Assembly: GCF_002102155.1 (NCBI RefSeq)
Contig: NZ_LQOU01000010.1
Span: 186,001-250,000, forward strand
Length of the DNA: 64,000 nucleotides
Origin: Mycobacterium europaeum
GTDB taxonomy: Bacteria > Actinomycetota > Actinomycetes > Mycobacteriales > Mycobacteriaceae
Direction: 5' to 3'
Part shown: one piece after another, positions 15,939-25,260 of the stretch
Position numbering within the stretch: the stretch's first letter is position 1
Layout of the letters: every line of letters starts with the position of its first letter
Notes under the pieces: generated by a model
Told to the model about the DNA's origin: nothing
Databases searched by the model: none
Seen by the model: only the letters and a program-made list of their open reading frames with translations
Program-made: the position numbers and the translations under genes

Positions 15939-18900
15939 TCAGTCGTGCTTGGGTTCCAGCGCGGTGACCTGCTTGGTCAGCCAGTTGGGCGCCAGCACCG
16001 AGACGACGGTCGCGCCCGCGGTGGCGCTGATGACGCCGCTCCAGGCGACCGGGCCCAGCGGGGTGCAGCCGAAGAAGTGGCTGACGCCGGGGGTTTGGAC
16101 GATGGCCACCAGCACGCCCGCGCTGCCCAGCGCCGTGCCCAGCACGAGCGGGCTGTGGCGGCGGGTCAGCAGGGTCTGCGCCAGCTGCGTGGTCACCAGC
16201 GCGGTCAGTCCCATGGTCGACGTGCGACGCTCGGTCCCCGGTGTCCACCGCCCGATGGCCCACGCCGCCGTCGCGCCCGCCGCCGTCACGGCGCCGCGGG
16301 TGACGATCTGCCGCATCAGCGGCGCGTCGAGGGACGGCGACGGCCCGGACAGCGTCGCCAGCTGGAAGGCGCGGTGCAGCTCCTCGGCGTCGCGGTCAAC
16401 GCCGTCCTCGGCCTCCTCGGGCTCGGGGTACTGCGGGGTGACGGCGACCGCCAGCGCGGGGAACATGTCGGTCAGCAGGTTCACCAGCAGCAGCTGACGG
16501 GTGCCCACCGGGGCGCGGCCGGTGCCCAGGGCGGTGCCGATGAGGGTGAACAGCACCTCGCCGACGTTGCCGCCGACCAGGATGCTGACCGCGTCCCGGA
16601 CGCCGCCCCACATCCCGCGGCCCTCGACCAGCGCGTCGAGCAGCACACCCAGATCGCTGTCGGTCAGCACGATGTCGGCGGCCCCGCGCGCGGCCGACGA
16701 GCCGCGGCCGCTCACGCCGATGCCCACGTCGGCCATCCGGATGGCCGCCGCGTCGTTGGCCCCGTCGCCGACCATCGCGACCGCCTGCCCGCTGGCCTGC
16801 AGCGCCGCGACGATCTGCACCTTCTGCTCCGGGCTGACGCGGGCGAAAACCTGCACGTCGGCCGCGACCTTGGCGCGGTCCTCCTCGCCGAGGTCCGCCA
16901 GCTCCGCGCCGGTGATCTCGCGCGCGTCCGGCGGCAGCCCCAACTGCCGGGCGATCGCCCGCGCGGTCACCGGGTGGTCGCCGGTGATCAGCACCACCCG
17001 CCGGCCGGCCTCCACCAGCGCCTCGATGAGTGGGCGCGCAGACGGGCGCGCGGTGTCGGCCAGACCGACGTAACCCAGCAGCTCGAGGTCGTGGGCGGCG
17101 GCGTCGACGGCGTCGGCGTCGGTCTCCTCCTCGCCGGTCGTACCCTCCCAATGGCGCTGCGCCACCGCCAGCACCCGCAGGCCCTGCTCGGCCAGGCGCA
17201 ACACCAGCGACTCCGCGCGGTCCTGCTCGGCGTCGGAGTCGGCGAACCGGCAGCGCGGCAGCACCTCTTCGGGCGCGCCCTTGACCATCAGCATCGGGCC
17301 GCCGTTGCCGCCCGTGATGCCGATCGCGGCGGAGTATCCGCGACTGGACTCGAACGGCACCTCCGCGAGCACGGTCCAATCCGAGGCCCATTGGGCATCA
17401 ACGGAATTGGCCGCGGTGAGGATCGCCTCGTCGGTGGCGTGCGCGTGGCCGCCGCCGTTGTGCGGCTGTGTGCTGCTGCGCGCGGCGGCCCGCAATACGG
17501 CGGCGGACGCGGGGTCGCCCAGGTCGGGGAACGCACCGCGCGCGTCGGTTCCGTGCGGGACGCCGCGCACGACGCGCAGATGGTTCTCGGTGAGCGTGCC
17601 GGTCTTGTCGAAACAGATCGTCTCGACCCGGCCCAGGGCTTCGACCGCACGCGGCGTCCGGACCAGGACCCCCCGCCGCGACAAGCGCTGCGCGGCGGCG
17701 AGTTGGGCCAGGGTGGCCACCAGCGGCAGGCCCTCGGGGACGGCCGCCACGGCGATGGCGACCCCGTCGGCGACGGCTTGGCGCAACGATCCCTGATGCA
17801 GCAGCGCCAAGGCGGTCACCGCGGCGCCGCCGGCCAGGGTCAGCGGCAGGACCTTGCTGGTCAGCTCGCGCAACCGGGCCTGCACCCCGGCTGCCGACTC
17901 GACGTCGGCGATGGCCGAGATCGCGCGCTGCGCGGCGGTACCCGCCCCGGTCGCGACGACGATCGCGCGGGCCCGCCCGGCGACGATGGTGCTGCCCTCG
18001 AACAGCATGCTGGCGCGGTCGGAGTCGGCGACGGCCACGGGTTCGACCTGCTTGTCCACCGGCAGCGATTCGCCGGTGAGGAAGGACTCGTCGACTTCGA
18101 GGTCCTCGGCCACCAGCAGGCGCGCGTCGGCCGGGACCACTTCCGGCGCGGCCAGGTCGATGATGTCGCCGGGCCGCAAGGATTTGGCGTTGACCGACAC
18201 CGTCCGCTCGGCGGTGCGGGCCGCCTCCAGCCGGCGGTGCGCCGTGGCGACCGCGGGGACGACGACGCGGCGCGCGTGCTGGTCCTGCTCGGCGAACAAC
18301 TCGGCGACCGCGGCCTCGGCGCGCAGCCGCTGCACCCCGCCCGCGATCGCGTTGGCCGTCATCACGCCCGCCACCAACAGCGCGTCGACGCTGCTGCCGA
18401 CGATCGCCGAGGCCGCCGCCCCGACGGCCAGGATGGGGGTCAGCGGATCGGCGAGCTCGGCCCGCGTCGCGGTCAGCAGCCGCCCCACCTGGCTCGCCGG
18501 ACCGCGCAGCGGCGCGACCATCGGGTTGTAGGACAGGTCGTCGAGCAGCTGCCGCCAGGGCGCCACGCCGGGCTCGACGGCCAACGGCCGCGTGCGGCTG
18601 GCCAGCCGGGCATAGACGATCTCCGGATCCAGGGCGTGCCAGGCGGTCAGCGGCTGCGGTGTGGGGTCGGCCAGCCGGAGCACCCGGGACGCCGCGAAGG
18701 TGCCCTGCATGAGGGCGGCCGCGGCGGCGGCGTTGACCGGGTTGAGCCAGCGCTGCACGGCGAACGGGCTGAGGGTCCGCGGATCGCCGGTGACCAGCAA
18801 CAGCCCGGCCAGCGTGCTGCCGCCCTTGGCCAGGCGCACCGCCGACTCCGTCGCCGCCCGGGCGACCGGGAGCGCCGAGAGGATGCGCACCGCCGCGGCC

Positions 18901-20762
18901 AGGTCGGTGCCCGTGATGATGTCCGCCGTCCAGGGCGTCGCGGCCTGGGGGTCGTCGAGCGCCACCCCGACGTCGGCGATGGCCAGCGCGGCCAGCGTGT
19001 CGGTCGACGCGAAGTCGCGGTGCAGCGCGGTGATGAGCAACACCGGCCCGCGGTCCGTGCGCAGGTCGCGCACCAACTGCAGCAGCGGCGAGCCTGGCGG
19101 GTGGCTCACCGCGACGCTGGCGGTCAGGTCCTCGGTGCCGGCGACGTGGCGCAGCACCACCCGGGCGCCGGTCCGGTGCGCGATCTGCAGCAGCGGGATG
19201 GCGAACGGGTCGACCTCCCAGCCGACGTCGACGCTGCCCACCCGCTCGCCGTCGACCACCAGATCGGCATGTTCGAGCCCCTGCGCCGGCGTCGCGGACG
19301 ATCCCTGCGCGCGGACCCACCGCAGGCGGGCGCCGGTGGCCGGCAGCTCGTCGGGGTCGGGTTCGGGCGCCTCCTCGCCGTGCAGCAACGCGTCGGCGAC
19401 CTCGTACACGCGGTCCTCGTCCCACCCGGGTACGTCGCCCCGGGCCTTCAGCACGGCGCGGTTGTCGCCCCGCAGCGCGGCCCCGTCGACGACGACCACC
19501 TTGACGCGGTCCAGCCGCCGCAGCGCCCCCGGGTCCAGGAACAGCTGCCCGGCGTTGGCCAGTCCGCGGCCCAGCACGGCCGCGAATGCCTGCCGGCCCG
19601 TGTGCGCCGCCCGGGGCACGCCGGCGAGCAGCGCGCCGGCCGCATCCTCGGTGCCCCCACCGGCCAGCAGCGCACCGGCCGCCGCCACCAGCGACGCGTT
19701 GGCGGCCTGGTCGGCGTACTCCTCGACCGGCCCGGCCATCGATCCCTTGGCGGTGTCGATGGCGGCGTCGATGGCCCCGCCCACCACCACGTGCGACGCC
19801 TCCCCTGCGGCGGCGGCGGCCGAATTGTGGCGCGGCGCTTGGGATTTGGGGCCGGCCGAGGAAATCACCGGAACCACCGGCGCCTGCGGCCGGTTGGGCG
19901 AGGCCAGCTCCGGCTCGCGGTCGCGCCAGCGCTGCCGGTGCGCCGCGGCCTCGGAGACCTGCAAGCTTCGTTGGGCCAGATCCAGCAGCGGCGTGCCGAC
20001 CGCCTGTGTCAGCCCGTTGGCCAGCGCGGTCGACGCGCTCAGGGCGATGTCGGTGCCGACGCGGCCCAGCCGCGATTCCAGCACGGCGACCACCCGCGGC
20101 TGATGGTTCAGCAGGGCGGCGGCCGCGCGGGCGCTGCGCGGTGCGACGGGCAACCGGCCCAGCCAGCCGGTCACCGCGGCACCGATGGCCGCCACGTCCA
20201 TCGCCGCGGCGGTGGCCGGCACCAGGATCGCCAACGGGTTTCCGGGGTCGGCGAACGGCGCCGTGCGCGTCGAATCCTTGCCGACGACCAGGGTCAGGTC
20301 CGCCGCGACGCTGCAGACCGTGTCCCGGACCCGGTCCAGCACAACGTCGTTGTCGCCGTCGTTGTCGAATTCGACCACCAAGCGGCCCAGGGCGCCCTCG
20401 ACGTGGGCGGCGGCCACACCCGGAATTCGGCGGACCGGCTCCTCCACCACGGGCGCGTGATCGTGCCAACCGGGGAACGGCAGCAACGGATCCAGGTCCA
20501 GATGCACTCGCCGCCCGCTCTGCCACCGGATCGGCGGGGTGACGCTGCGCCCGGAACCGTTGCTGGGACCGATCACTCCGATGGCGCGGCCGGTCGTCTG
20601 CGCCATCGACTGCACGACCGGGACCGCCAATTCGGCGACCGGGCTGGCCAGATTCTGCAGGGCGTCGGCGGCACCGGCCGCGGTGGACATGCCGGCTCGC
20701 ACCACCTGCGCGGCCCCGTCGGTCATGCCGGCGACGACGCTGGCAACGCCGGGAATCCTCAC
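15939..20762 (-). CDS. ctpI: giant P-type cation-transporting ATPase CtpI
   Basis: A 1607-aa protein, about twice the length of ordinary P-type ATPases and close to mycobacterial CtpI as I recall it. The C-terminal ~850 residues hold the ATPase core: TGES actuator loop (FLTGESLPVDKQ), phosphorylation motif DKTGTLTE with D1052, KGAPEE, TGDHPVTA and GDGANDAAA, with membrane segments on both sides. The N-terminal ~700 residues are a poorly characterised extension that includes a degenerate HAD/metal-domain-like region. It starts at GTG 20762 behind GAAGGG. The transported ion is unproven; the core resembles PMA/Ca-type pumps rather than copper pumps, as no CPC motif is seen. Confidence 0.9.
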   Translation of the reverse strand: MRIPGVASVVAGMTDGAAQVVRAGMSTAAGAADALQNLASPVAELAVPVVQSMAQTTGRAIGVIGPSNGSGRSVTPPIRWQSGRRVHLDLDPLLPFPGWHDHAPVVEEPVRRIPGVAAAHVEGALGRLVVEFDNDGDNDVVLDRVRDTVCSVAADLTLVVGKDSTRTAPFADPGNPLAILVPATAAAMDVAAIGAAVTGWLGRLPVAPRSARAAAALLNHQPRVVAVLESRLGRVGTDIALSASTALANGLTQAVGTPLLDLAQRSLQVSEAAAHRQRWRDREPELASPNRPQAPVVPVISSAGPKSQAPRHNSAAAAAGEASHVVVGGAIDAAIDTAKGSMAGPVEEYADQAANASLVAAAGALLAGGGTEDAAGALLAGVPRAAHTGRQAFAAVLGRGLANAGQLFLDPGALRRLDRVKVVVVDGAALRGDNRAVLKARGDVPGWDEDRVYEVADALLHGEEAPEPDPDELPATGARLRWVRAQGSSATPAQGLEHADLVVDGERVGSVDVGWEVDPFAIPLLQIAHRTGARVVLRHVAGTEDLTASVAVSHPPGSPLLQLVRDLRTDRGPVLLITALHRDFASTDTLAALAIADVGVALDDPQAATPWTADIITGTDLAAAVRILSALPVARAATESAVRLAKGGSTLAGLLLVTGDPRTLSPFAVQRWLNPVNAAAAAALMQGTFAASRVLRLADPTPQPLTAWHALDPEIVYARLASRTRPLAVEPGVAPWRQLLDDLSYNPMVAPLRGPASQVGRLLTATRAELADPLTPILAVGAAASAIVGSSVDALLVAGVMTANAIAGGVQRLRAEAAVAELFAEQDQHARRVVVPAVATAHRRLEAARTAERTVSVNAKSLRPGDIIDLAAPEVVPADARLLVAEDLEVDESFLTGESLPVDKQVEPVAVADSDRASMLFEGSTIVAGRARAIVVATGAGTAAQRAISAIADVESAAGVQARLRELTSKVLPLTLAGGAAVTALALLHQGSLRQAVADGVAIAVAAVPEGLPLVATLAQLAAAQRLSRRGVLVRTPRAVEALGRVETICFDKTGTLTENHLRVVRGVPHGTDARGAFPDLGDPASAAVLRAAARSSTQPHNGGGHAHATDEAILTAANSVDAQWASDWTVLAEVPFESSRGYSAAIGITGGNGGPMLMVKGAPEEVLPRCRFADSDAEQDRAESLVLRLAEQGLRVLAVAQRHWEGTTGEEETDADAVDAAAHDLELLGYVGLADTARPSARPLIEALVEAGRRVVLITGDHPVTARAIARQLGLPPDAREITGAELADLGEEDRAKVAADVQVFARVSPEQKVQIVAALQASGQAVAMVGDGANDAAAIRMADVGIGVSGRGSSAARGAADIVLTDSDLGVLLDALVEGRGMWGGVRDAVSILVGGNVGEVLFTLIGTALGTGRAPVGTRQLLLVNLLTDMFPALAVAVTPQYPEPEEAEDGVDRDAEELHRAFQLATLSGPSPSLDAPLMRQIVTRGAVTAAGATAAWAIGRWTPGTERRTSTMGLTALVTTQLAQTLLTRRHSPLVLGTALGSAGVLVAIVQTPGVSHFFGCTPLGPVAWSGVISATAGATVVSVLAPNWLTKQVTALEPKHD

Positions 20763-20819
20763 TCAGTCACCCTTCGATTACGTCTACCGCGCCTAATGAT
20801 CCTGGGGGGCATGGGGCCT

Positions 20820-20840
20820 GTCCACATATGCAACGTGGAC
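20820..20840. repeat. inverted repeat between ctpI and the sigma gene
   Basis: GTCCAC (20820-20825) and GTGGAC (20835-20840) form a perfect 6-bp inverted repeat with a 9-nt centre. It lies 58 bp upstream of ctpI and 79 bp past the end of the sigma gene, both leftward, so it may be a terminator stem or an operator for ctpI. No other gene is seen in 20763-20918. Confidence 0.35.
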
Positions 20841-20918
20841 CTTGCGGCGGCACCGATGACTCCGGTGGGTCGGGCCTTCCTTCGGTGACCGGAGGTGGGT
20901 CGCTTCCCTGCGGACAGG

Positions 20919-21872
20919 TTACCGGCTCGATGGGAAACCAAACGTGCTGAAGAGGCCCGGGTCCAGGAAGACCGTGATGGTGGCGATCCCGTCGGCGCCC
21001 GCGGTGAGGACGTGGATGGAATGGGCCCGCATCGCCCCGCCGGCGTCGCGCCGGTACTCGGCGACCGCGGGTTGCGCGTTCGCGGCCGTCGGCATCATCG
21101 CGATGTCCCCGGGCTCGGCGAAAGCGCGCGCGGCGAGGAACCGCAGCACCGGGTCGCGGCCGGTGAACCACACGGGCAGAGGCGGCATTTCGAGTTTCAC
21201 ATCCGCTTGCAGCAGCGCGGTCAGCGCGGCCATGTCGGCGTTCTCGAACGCGGCGCAGTAGCGGTCGATGAGTTCGCGGCGCGCGGCATCGTCGGGCTCG
21301 GCCAGGTCGTCCTCGGTGGGCGAGAGCTCGGCGAGGTGGGCCCGCGCCCGCTGCAGCGAGCTGTTGACCGCGGCCGGCGTGGTCTCGAGCAGCTCGGCGA
21401 CCTCGGCGGCGGTGAACTGCACGACGTCGCGCAGGATGAGCACCGCTCGCTGGCGGGCGGGCAGCTCCTGCAGGGCCGTCATCACGGCCAGCCGCAGGCT
21501 TTGCCGCGCGGTGACGTTGTCCTCCGGTGTGAGCATCAGCGAGTCGGGGATCGGCTCGAGCCACTCGTGGGCGCCGCCGGTCGCGTCGAGGCTGGCGTCG
21601 GGGTCGATCGATCCGTCGCCCAGCCCGGCCGGCAGCACCCGGCGGGCGCGATTCTGCAGGGCCCGCAGGCACGCGGTCGTCGCGATCCGATACAGCCACG
21701 TTCGCAGCGCCGCGCGTTCCTCGAACGCCGGGTAGCCGCGCCAGCCGTTGAGGTAGGTCTCCTGCACCAGGTCCTCGGCGTCGTGCACCGACCCGAGCAT
21801 GCGGTAGCAGTGCGCGATCAGCTCCGCGCGAAACGGCGCCGCCTGCGCGATGAAATCCTCCCTCGCCGGCAT
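20919..21872 (-). CDS. ECF sigma factor, SigG-like, with C-terminal SnoaL-like domain
   Basis: A 317-aa sigma-70 family member. Region 2 lies near residues 12-75 (HCYRMLGSVHDAEDLVQETY) and region 4 near 135-185 (LPARQRAVLILRDV, then AAVNSSLQRAR). The ~120-residue C-terminal domain (YCAAFENADMAALTALL) has the SnoaL/NTF2 fold seen in the SigG/ECF41/ECF56 types, where it can replace an anti-sigma factor as regulator. No anti-sigma gene is adjacent, consistent with this. It is divergent from an SDR-DUF899 pair that may be its regulon. Confidence 0.9.
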   Translation of the reverse strand: MPAREDFIAQAAPFRAELIAHCYRMLGSVHDAEDLVQETYLNGWRGYPAFEERAALRTWLYRIATTACLRALQNRARRVLPAGLGDGSIDPDASLDATGGAHEWLEPIPDSLMLTPEDNVTARQSLRLAVMTALQELPARQRAVLILRDVVQFTAAEVAELLETTPAAVNSSLQRARAHLAELSPTEDDLAEPDDAARRELIDRYCAAFENADMAALTALLQADVKLEMPPLPVWFTGRDPVLRFLAARAFAEPGDIAMMPTAANAQPAVAEYRRDAGGAMRAHSIHVLTAGADGIATITVFLDPGLFSTFGFPSSR

Positions 21873-22016
21873 GGCATCTCCTGTCTGGGCCGCGACCTAA
21901 CGCTACTGAAGTACAGAGACAGTGGGCCGCCGAGATTCATCGCTGCGCGGGCGATGAATTCGCGCGCCGCGCCGGCTCTCAATTGGTGAACGCACCTAGT
22001 GAGAGCGAGGACGAAC

Positions 22017-22781
22017 ATGACAGAGCCCCTGCGGACCGCCGGCCTGGCCGGCACCACGGCAATCGTGACCGGGGCGAGCCGTGGATTCGGCCGGGCGATC
22101 GCCGCCGCGCTGGCGGCGGCCGGCGCCGAGGTGGTCGGCGTCGCGCGCACCCGATCCGGTCTCGACGAAGCGCGCGACGAAATGGGCGACGCCTTCCTGC
22201 CGGTGGTCGCCGACGTCGCCGACCCCGCGACCGCGCAGCGGCTGATCGACGCGTACCGGCCGCAGACGCTCGTGTTGGGCGCCGGCGCGGCGCCACAGAT
22301 GAGCCCCATCCAGGATCAGAGCTGGCACAGCTTCAGCCAGAACTGGAATGTCGATGTCGCCCAGGCCTTTCACTGGACCCGCCACGCGCTGCGGCGTCCG
22401 CTGGCGCCGGGCAGCTCGGTGATCGTCATGTCCAGCGGCGCCGCCGTGGCCGGATCGCCGCTGAGTGGCGGCTACGCGGGGGCCAAGGCGACGGTCAGGT
22501 TCATCGCCGGCTACGCCGCCGGGGAATCGCAGCGGGCCGGGCTGGGGATCCGCTTCGTGTCCGTCCTGCCGCGGCTGACACCGGCCACCGACCTCGGCGC
22601 CAAGGCCGTCGCGGCGTATGCCGAACGCCAAGGGGTCGACGTCGAGGCGTTCGTGCGCGCCGCGGGGCCCGCGCTCAGTCCCCAGCAGGTGGGCCGGTCG
22701 GTCCTGGCGCTCGCCCTCGGCGAGCCCGGCGAAGGGGACGCGTATCTGCTCACGTCGACGGGCCTGTCGGCGGTTGCCTGA
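22017..22781 (+). CDS. SDR family oxidoreductase
   Basis: A 254-aa short-chain dehydrogenase with TGASRGFG and VGVARTRSGL (NADP type). The usual NNAG is LGAG and the catalytic Tyr motif reads YAGAKATV, so the core is somewhat divergent but keeps Tyr and Lys. The ATG at 22017 has GAGG six bases upstream; a GTG at 21999 would add six residues. It faces the SigG-like sigma gene and is followed 31 bp later by a DUF899 gene, suggesting an operon under that sigma factor. Confidence 0.8.
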   Translation: MTEPLRTAGLAGTTAIVTGASRGFGRAIAAALAAAGAEVVGVARTRSGLDEARDEMGDAFLPVVADVADPATAQRLIDAYRPQTLVLGAGAAPQMSPIQDQSWHSFSQNWNVDVAQAFHWTRHALRRPLAPGSSVIVMSSGAAVAGSPLSGGYAGAKATVRFIAGYAAGESQRAGLGIRFVSVLPRLTPATDLGAKAVAAYAERQGVDVEAFVRAAGPALSPQQVGRSVLALALGEPGEGDAYLLTSTGLSAVA

Positions 22782-22812
22782 AGACCGGCGAAACCACGAG
22801 GAGGACAACACC

Positions 22813-23550
22813 ATGAACACACCCCCGATCGTGTCGGCGCGGGACTGGGCGGCCGCGCGCGAACAGCTGCTGATCAAGGAGAAGGAGGTGATGCGCGCCC
22901 ACGACGCGCTGGCGGCGGCGCGCCGCCGGATGCCCTGGCTGGCCGTCGACAAGGAGTACGCGTTCGAGGGACCCGAGGGCAGGCTCAACCTGCCGCAGCT
23001 GTTCGCGGGCCGGCGTCAGCTGATCGTGTACCGCGCCTTCTACGAGCCGGGCGTGGACGGCTGGCCCGACCACGCCTGTCGCGGCTGCTCGATGATCGCC
23101 GACCACGTGGGGCACCTCGCGCACCTGAACGCCCGCGACACCACGCTGGTGTTCGCCTCGCGGGCGGCGCAACCCGACATCGCGCGGCTGAAGGCGCGAA
23201 TGGGTTGGCAGATGCCCTGGTACACCATCACCGACGAGTTCGATGCCGACTTCAATGTGGACCAGTGGCACGGCACCAACGCATTCATTCGCGACGGCGG
23301 CCGCGCGTACCGGACCTACTTCATCAACAACCGCGGCGACGAAGCGCTGGGCAACACCTGGAGTTACCTCGACATGACCGCGCTCGGGCGCCAGGAGAGC
23401 TGGGAGGACTCGCCGGACGGCTATCCGCAAACCGCGCCGTACGAGTGGTGGGACTGGCACGACGCCTACGGCGAGCGCGCGCCGTCGCGGTGGTTCGGTG
23501 AGCCCGATCCCGGCGACCCCAATGACCCGCGCCCGGCGATCAATCGATGA
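22813..23550 (+). CDS. DUF899 thioredoxin-like family protein
   Basis: A 245-aa protein of the DUF899 family (thioredoxin fold): ARDWAAAREQLLIKEKEVMRAHDALAAARRRMPW is the usual N-terminal region (helices split here over two turns), followed by HACRGCSMIADHVGHL, where a Cys-x-x-Cys pair takes the thioredoxin-like position. The start follows GAGGACAACACC. DUF899 proteins are often found beside ECF sigma factors and are suspected redox enzymes; no activity is proven. It is co-oriented with the SDR 31 bp upstream. Confidence 0.85.
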   Translation: MNTPPIVSARDWAAAREQLLIKEKEVMRAHDALAAARRRMPWLAVDKEYAFEGPEGRLNLPQLFAGRRQLIVYRAFYEPGVDGWPDHACRGCSMIADHVGHLAHLNARDTTLVFASRAAQPDIARLKARMGWQMPWYTITDEFDADFNVDQWHGTNAFIRDGGRAYRTYFINNRGDEALGNTWSYLDMTALGRQESWEDSPDGYPQTAPYEWWDWHDAYGERAPSRWFGEPDPGDPNDPRPAINR

Positions 23551-23600
23551 ATCGGCCCATCCGCATTCGGCGTTTCCGGTCCGAATAACACGAATGCGCG

Positions 23601-23619
23601 GTAGCCGTTCAACGGCTAC
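23601..23619. terminator. stem-loop between convergent genes
   Basis: GTAGCCGTT and AACGGCTAC are exact complements with one base between, which in practice gives a 7-bp stem with a 5-nt loop. It lies between the ends of the DUF899 gene (23550) and the minus-strand small gene (23650). There is no T run, as usual for mycobacteria, so termination is inferred from structure and position. Confidence 0.5.
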
Positions 23620-23649
23620 GCGCGCAATATTCGGCCGAGTGAATTCGGG

Positions 23650-23874
23650 TTATAAAATCCGGTGGTTCGCCCTGTTGACGTGGTAGCCGGCCGGGAACGA
23701 CTTCTCGATGACCTGCAGCTGGTGGTCCACCCGGGACTCGAGTTCGAGCACTACGCAGCCGTCGCCGACGGTCTTGGACTCGAGCACTATGTACCGCTGG
23801 CCGCAATCCATGATGGGATCACCTGAGTGCAATGTTTCGACGGGCACCAATTCCGGGCTTCCGTTTGATTCCAC
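23650..23874 (-). CDS. 74-aa hypothetical protein
   Basis: A small acidic-to-neutral protein (VPVETLHSGDPIMDCGQRYIVLES, broken into short beta-rich stretches) with alternating hydrophobic residues suggesting a small beta-barrel or SH3-like fold. The protein-like composition and an ATG start argue for a real gene, and the surrounding DNA is less GC-rich than the neighbourhood. I do not recognise the family. It is isolated, 57 bp after the end of the NTF2-like gene on the same strand. Confidence 0.55.
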   Translation of the reverse strand: MESNGSPELVPVETLHSGDPIMDCGQRYIVLESKTVGDGCVVLELESRVDHQLQVIEKSFPAGYHVNRANHRIL

Positions 23875-23931
23875 CCATCACACGGTAGGTCAATTCCGTG
23901 GGTCAGGGAATACTTTCCCGAGCACCCGGGG

Positions 23932-24294
23932 TCACTGCGTCCCGGGCTGCTTGAAGAACACGCTGACGTGGCGGATCCGCCCGTCGTCGCTTTGCTCGAA
24001 CAGGATGCATTCGGGCCATCGCCTGGTGACCCCGTCGATCTCGAACGCCTCGGTCAACTCGACGTAGGACAGGCGAGCGTTCACGTGGGAGACCCGCTGC
24101 ACCTCCAGCCGATGCCCGTCCAAGTTGGTCAGGACCTTGCGCAGGTAGGCGACGTAGTGCTGCTTGCCCTCGACCACATCGCAGAACGGACCCTCGCGCA
24201 CCAGGCCTTCGTCGGCGATCGTCGCGGCGAGGCCGTCCCAATCGTGTGCGGCCAGGCACTCCAGGTAGCGCTCGACCGTTCCCGGCTCGCTCAC
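23932..24294 (-). CDS. nuclear transport factor 2 (SnoaL-like) family protein
   Basis: A 120-aa single NTF2-fold protein: VERYLECLAAHDWDGLAATIADEG opens the domain and RWPECILFEQSDDGRIRHVSVFF closes it. Such proteins bind or isomerise small hydrophobic molecules. Several in-frame GTG codons compete. The one at 24294 has a G-rich ribosome-binding stretch upstream; the GTG at 24306 lies seven bases after a TACTGT -10 box and could be a leaderless start adding four residues. It is divergent from the rhomboid gene. Confidence 0.75.
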   Translation of the reverse strand: MSEPGTVERYLECLAAHDWDGLAATIADEGLVREGPFCDVVEGKQHYVAYLRKVLTNLDGHRLEVQRVSHVNARLSYVELTEAFEIDGVTRRWPECILFEQSDDGRIRHVSVFFKQPGTQ

Positions 24295-24393
24295 GTCCAC
24301 CCCCACGCACACCACAGTAAGCGACCGGCGGGCCGGAAAACAGGTTTGCTGAAGCCGTCCGCCCGGCCCGCCGGCGCGGGGGAGAATGGGGCG

Positions 24394-25260
24394 ATGAGCG
24401 CACCCAGCCCAGCGGACTCGCCGTCCGCGGCCCCGAGTTGCTACCGGCATCCCGGCCGCCCGACGTACGTCCGTTGCAACCGATGCGAGCGCTACATCTG
24501 CGGCGACTGCATGCGCAGCGCTGCCGTCGGCCAACAGTGCGTGGAGTGCGTCCGGGCGGGCGCCCGGACCATCCGGCAGCCGCGGACCCGCTTCGGCGGA
24601 CGCCTGCGGTCGGACACGCCGGTGGTCACCTACGTCCTGATCGCGGTCAACGTCCTGGCGTTCGTGCTGCAGATGGCGTCGGGGACCATGGAAAAGGATC
24701 TTGCGCTGTGGCCGCCGGCGGTCGCCGACGGCCAGGTCTACCGGTTGGTGACCTCGGCGTTTCTGCACTACGGGGCGACGCACCTGCTGCTCAACATGTG
24801 GGCGCTGTATGTGGTGGGCCCGCCCCTCGAGATATGGCTGGGCCGAATGCGTTTCGGTGCGCTGTACGCGCTGAGCGGGTTGGGCGGTTCGGTGCTGGTC
24901 TACCTGGTCTCGCCGCTGGACACGGCGACCGCGGGCGCGTCGGGGGCCATCTTCGGACTGTTCGGTGCCACCTTCGTGGTGGGCAAGCGGCTGGCCGTCG
25001 ACGTCCGCTGGGTGGTGGCGGTGGTCGCGTTCAACCTGGTCTTCACTTTCCTTGTGCCGCTGATCAGTTCGCAGCGCATCAGCTGGCAGGCGCACCTGGG
25101 CGGGCTGGTCAGCGGTGCGCTGGTCGCCGCCGCCTACGTGTATCCGCCCAGGGAGCTCCGGAACGTGATCCAGGCCGCGGTGACGATCGTCGTTTTGGTG
25201 GCGTTCGCCGCGTTGGTCTGGTGGCGCACGGCGCAGCTGCTCGCGGAGTTCTCCGCATGA
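24394..25260 (+). CDS. rhomboid family intramembrane serine protease
   Basis: A 288-aa rhomboid. An N-terminal zinc-binding segment (CYRHPGRPTYVRCNRC, then CGDCMRS and CVEC) is followed by six or seven membrane segments. Catalytic Ser is in GASGAIFG and catalytic His in QAHLGGLVSG, and the HLLLNMWAL motif is present. It cleaves membrane proteins within the bilayer. By position after ctpI and before the acyltransferase it matches M. tuberculosis Rv0110, from memory. The ATG at 24394 follows GGGGAGA. It overlaps the next SRPBCC gene by ATGA. Confidence 0.9.
   Translation: MSAPSPADSPSAAPSCYRHPGRPTYVRCNRCERYICGDCMRSAAVGQQCVECVRAGARTIRQPRTRFGGRLRSDTPVVTYVLIAVNVLAFVLQMASGTMEKDLALWPPAVADGQVYRLVTSAFLHYGATHLLLNMWALYVVGPPLEIWLGRMRFGALYALSGLGGSVLVYLVSPLDTATAGASGAIFGLFGATFVVGKRLAVDVRWVVAVVAFNLVFTFLVPLISSQRISWQAHLGGLVSGALVAAAYVYPPRELRNVIQAAVTIVVLVAFAALVWWRTAQLLAEFSA

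Noticed and set aside
15945..20888. A 1647-codon open frame on the plus strand across ctpI
   Set aside because: It is the antisense shadow of the P-type ATPase gene; the translation is rich in Arg/Gly/Gln without domains, while the minus strand has every P-type motif.
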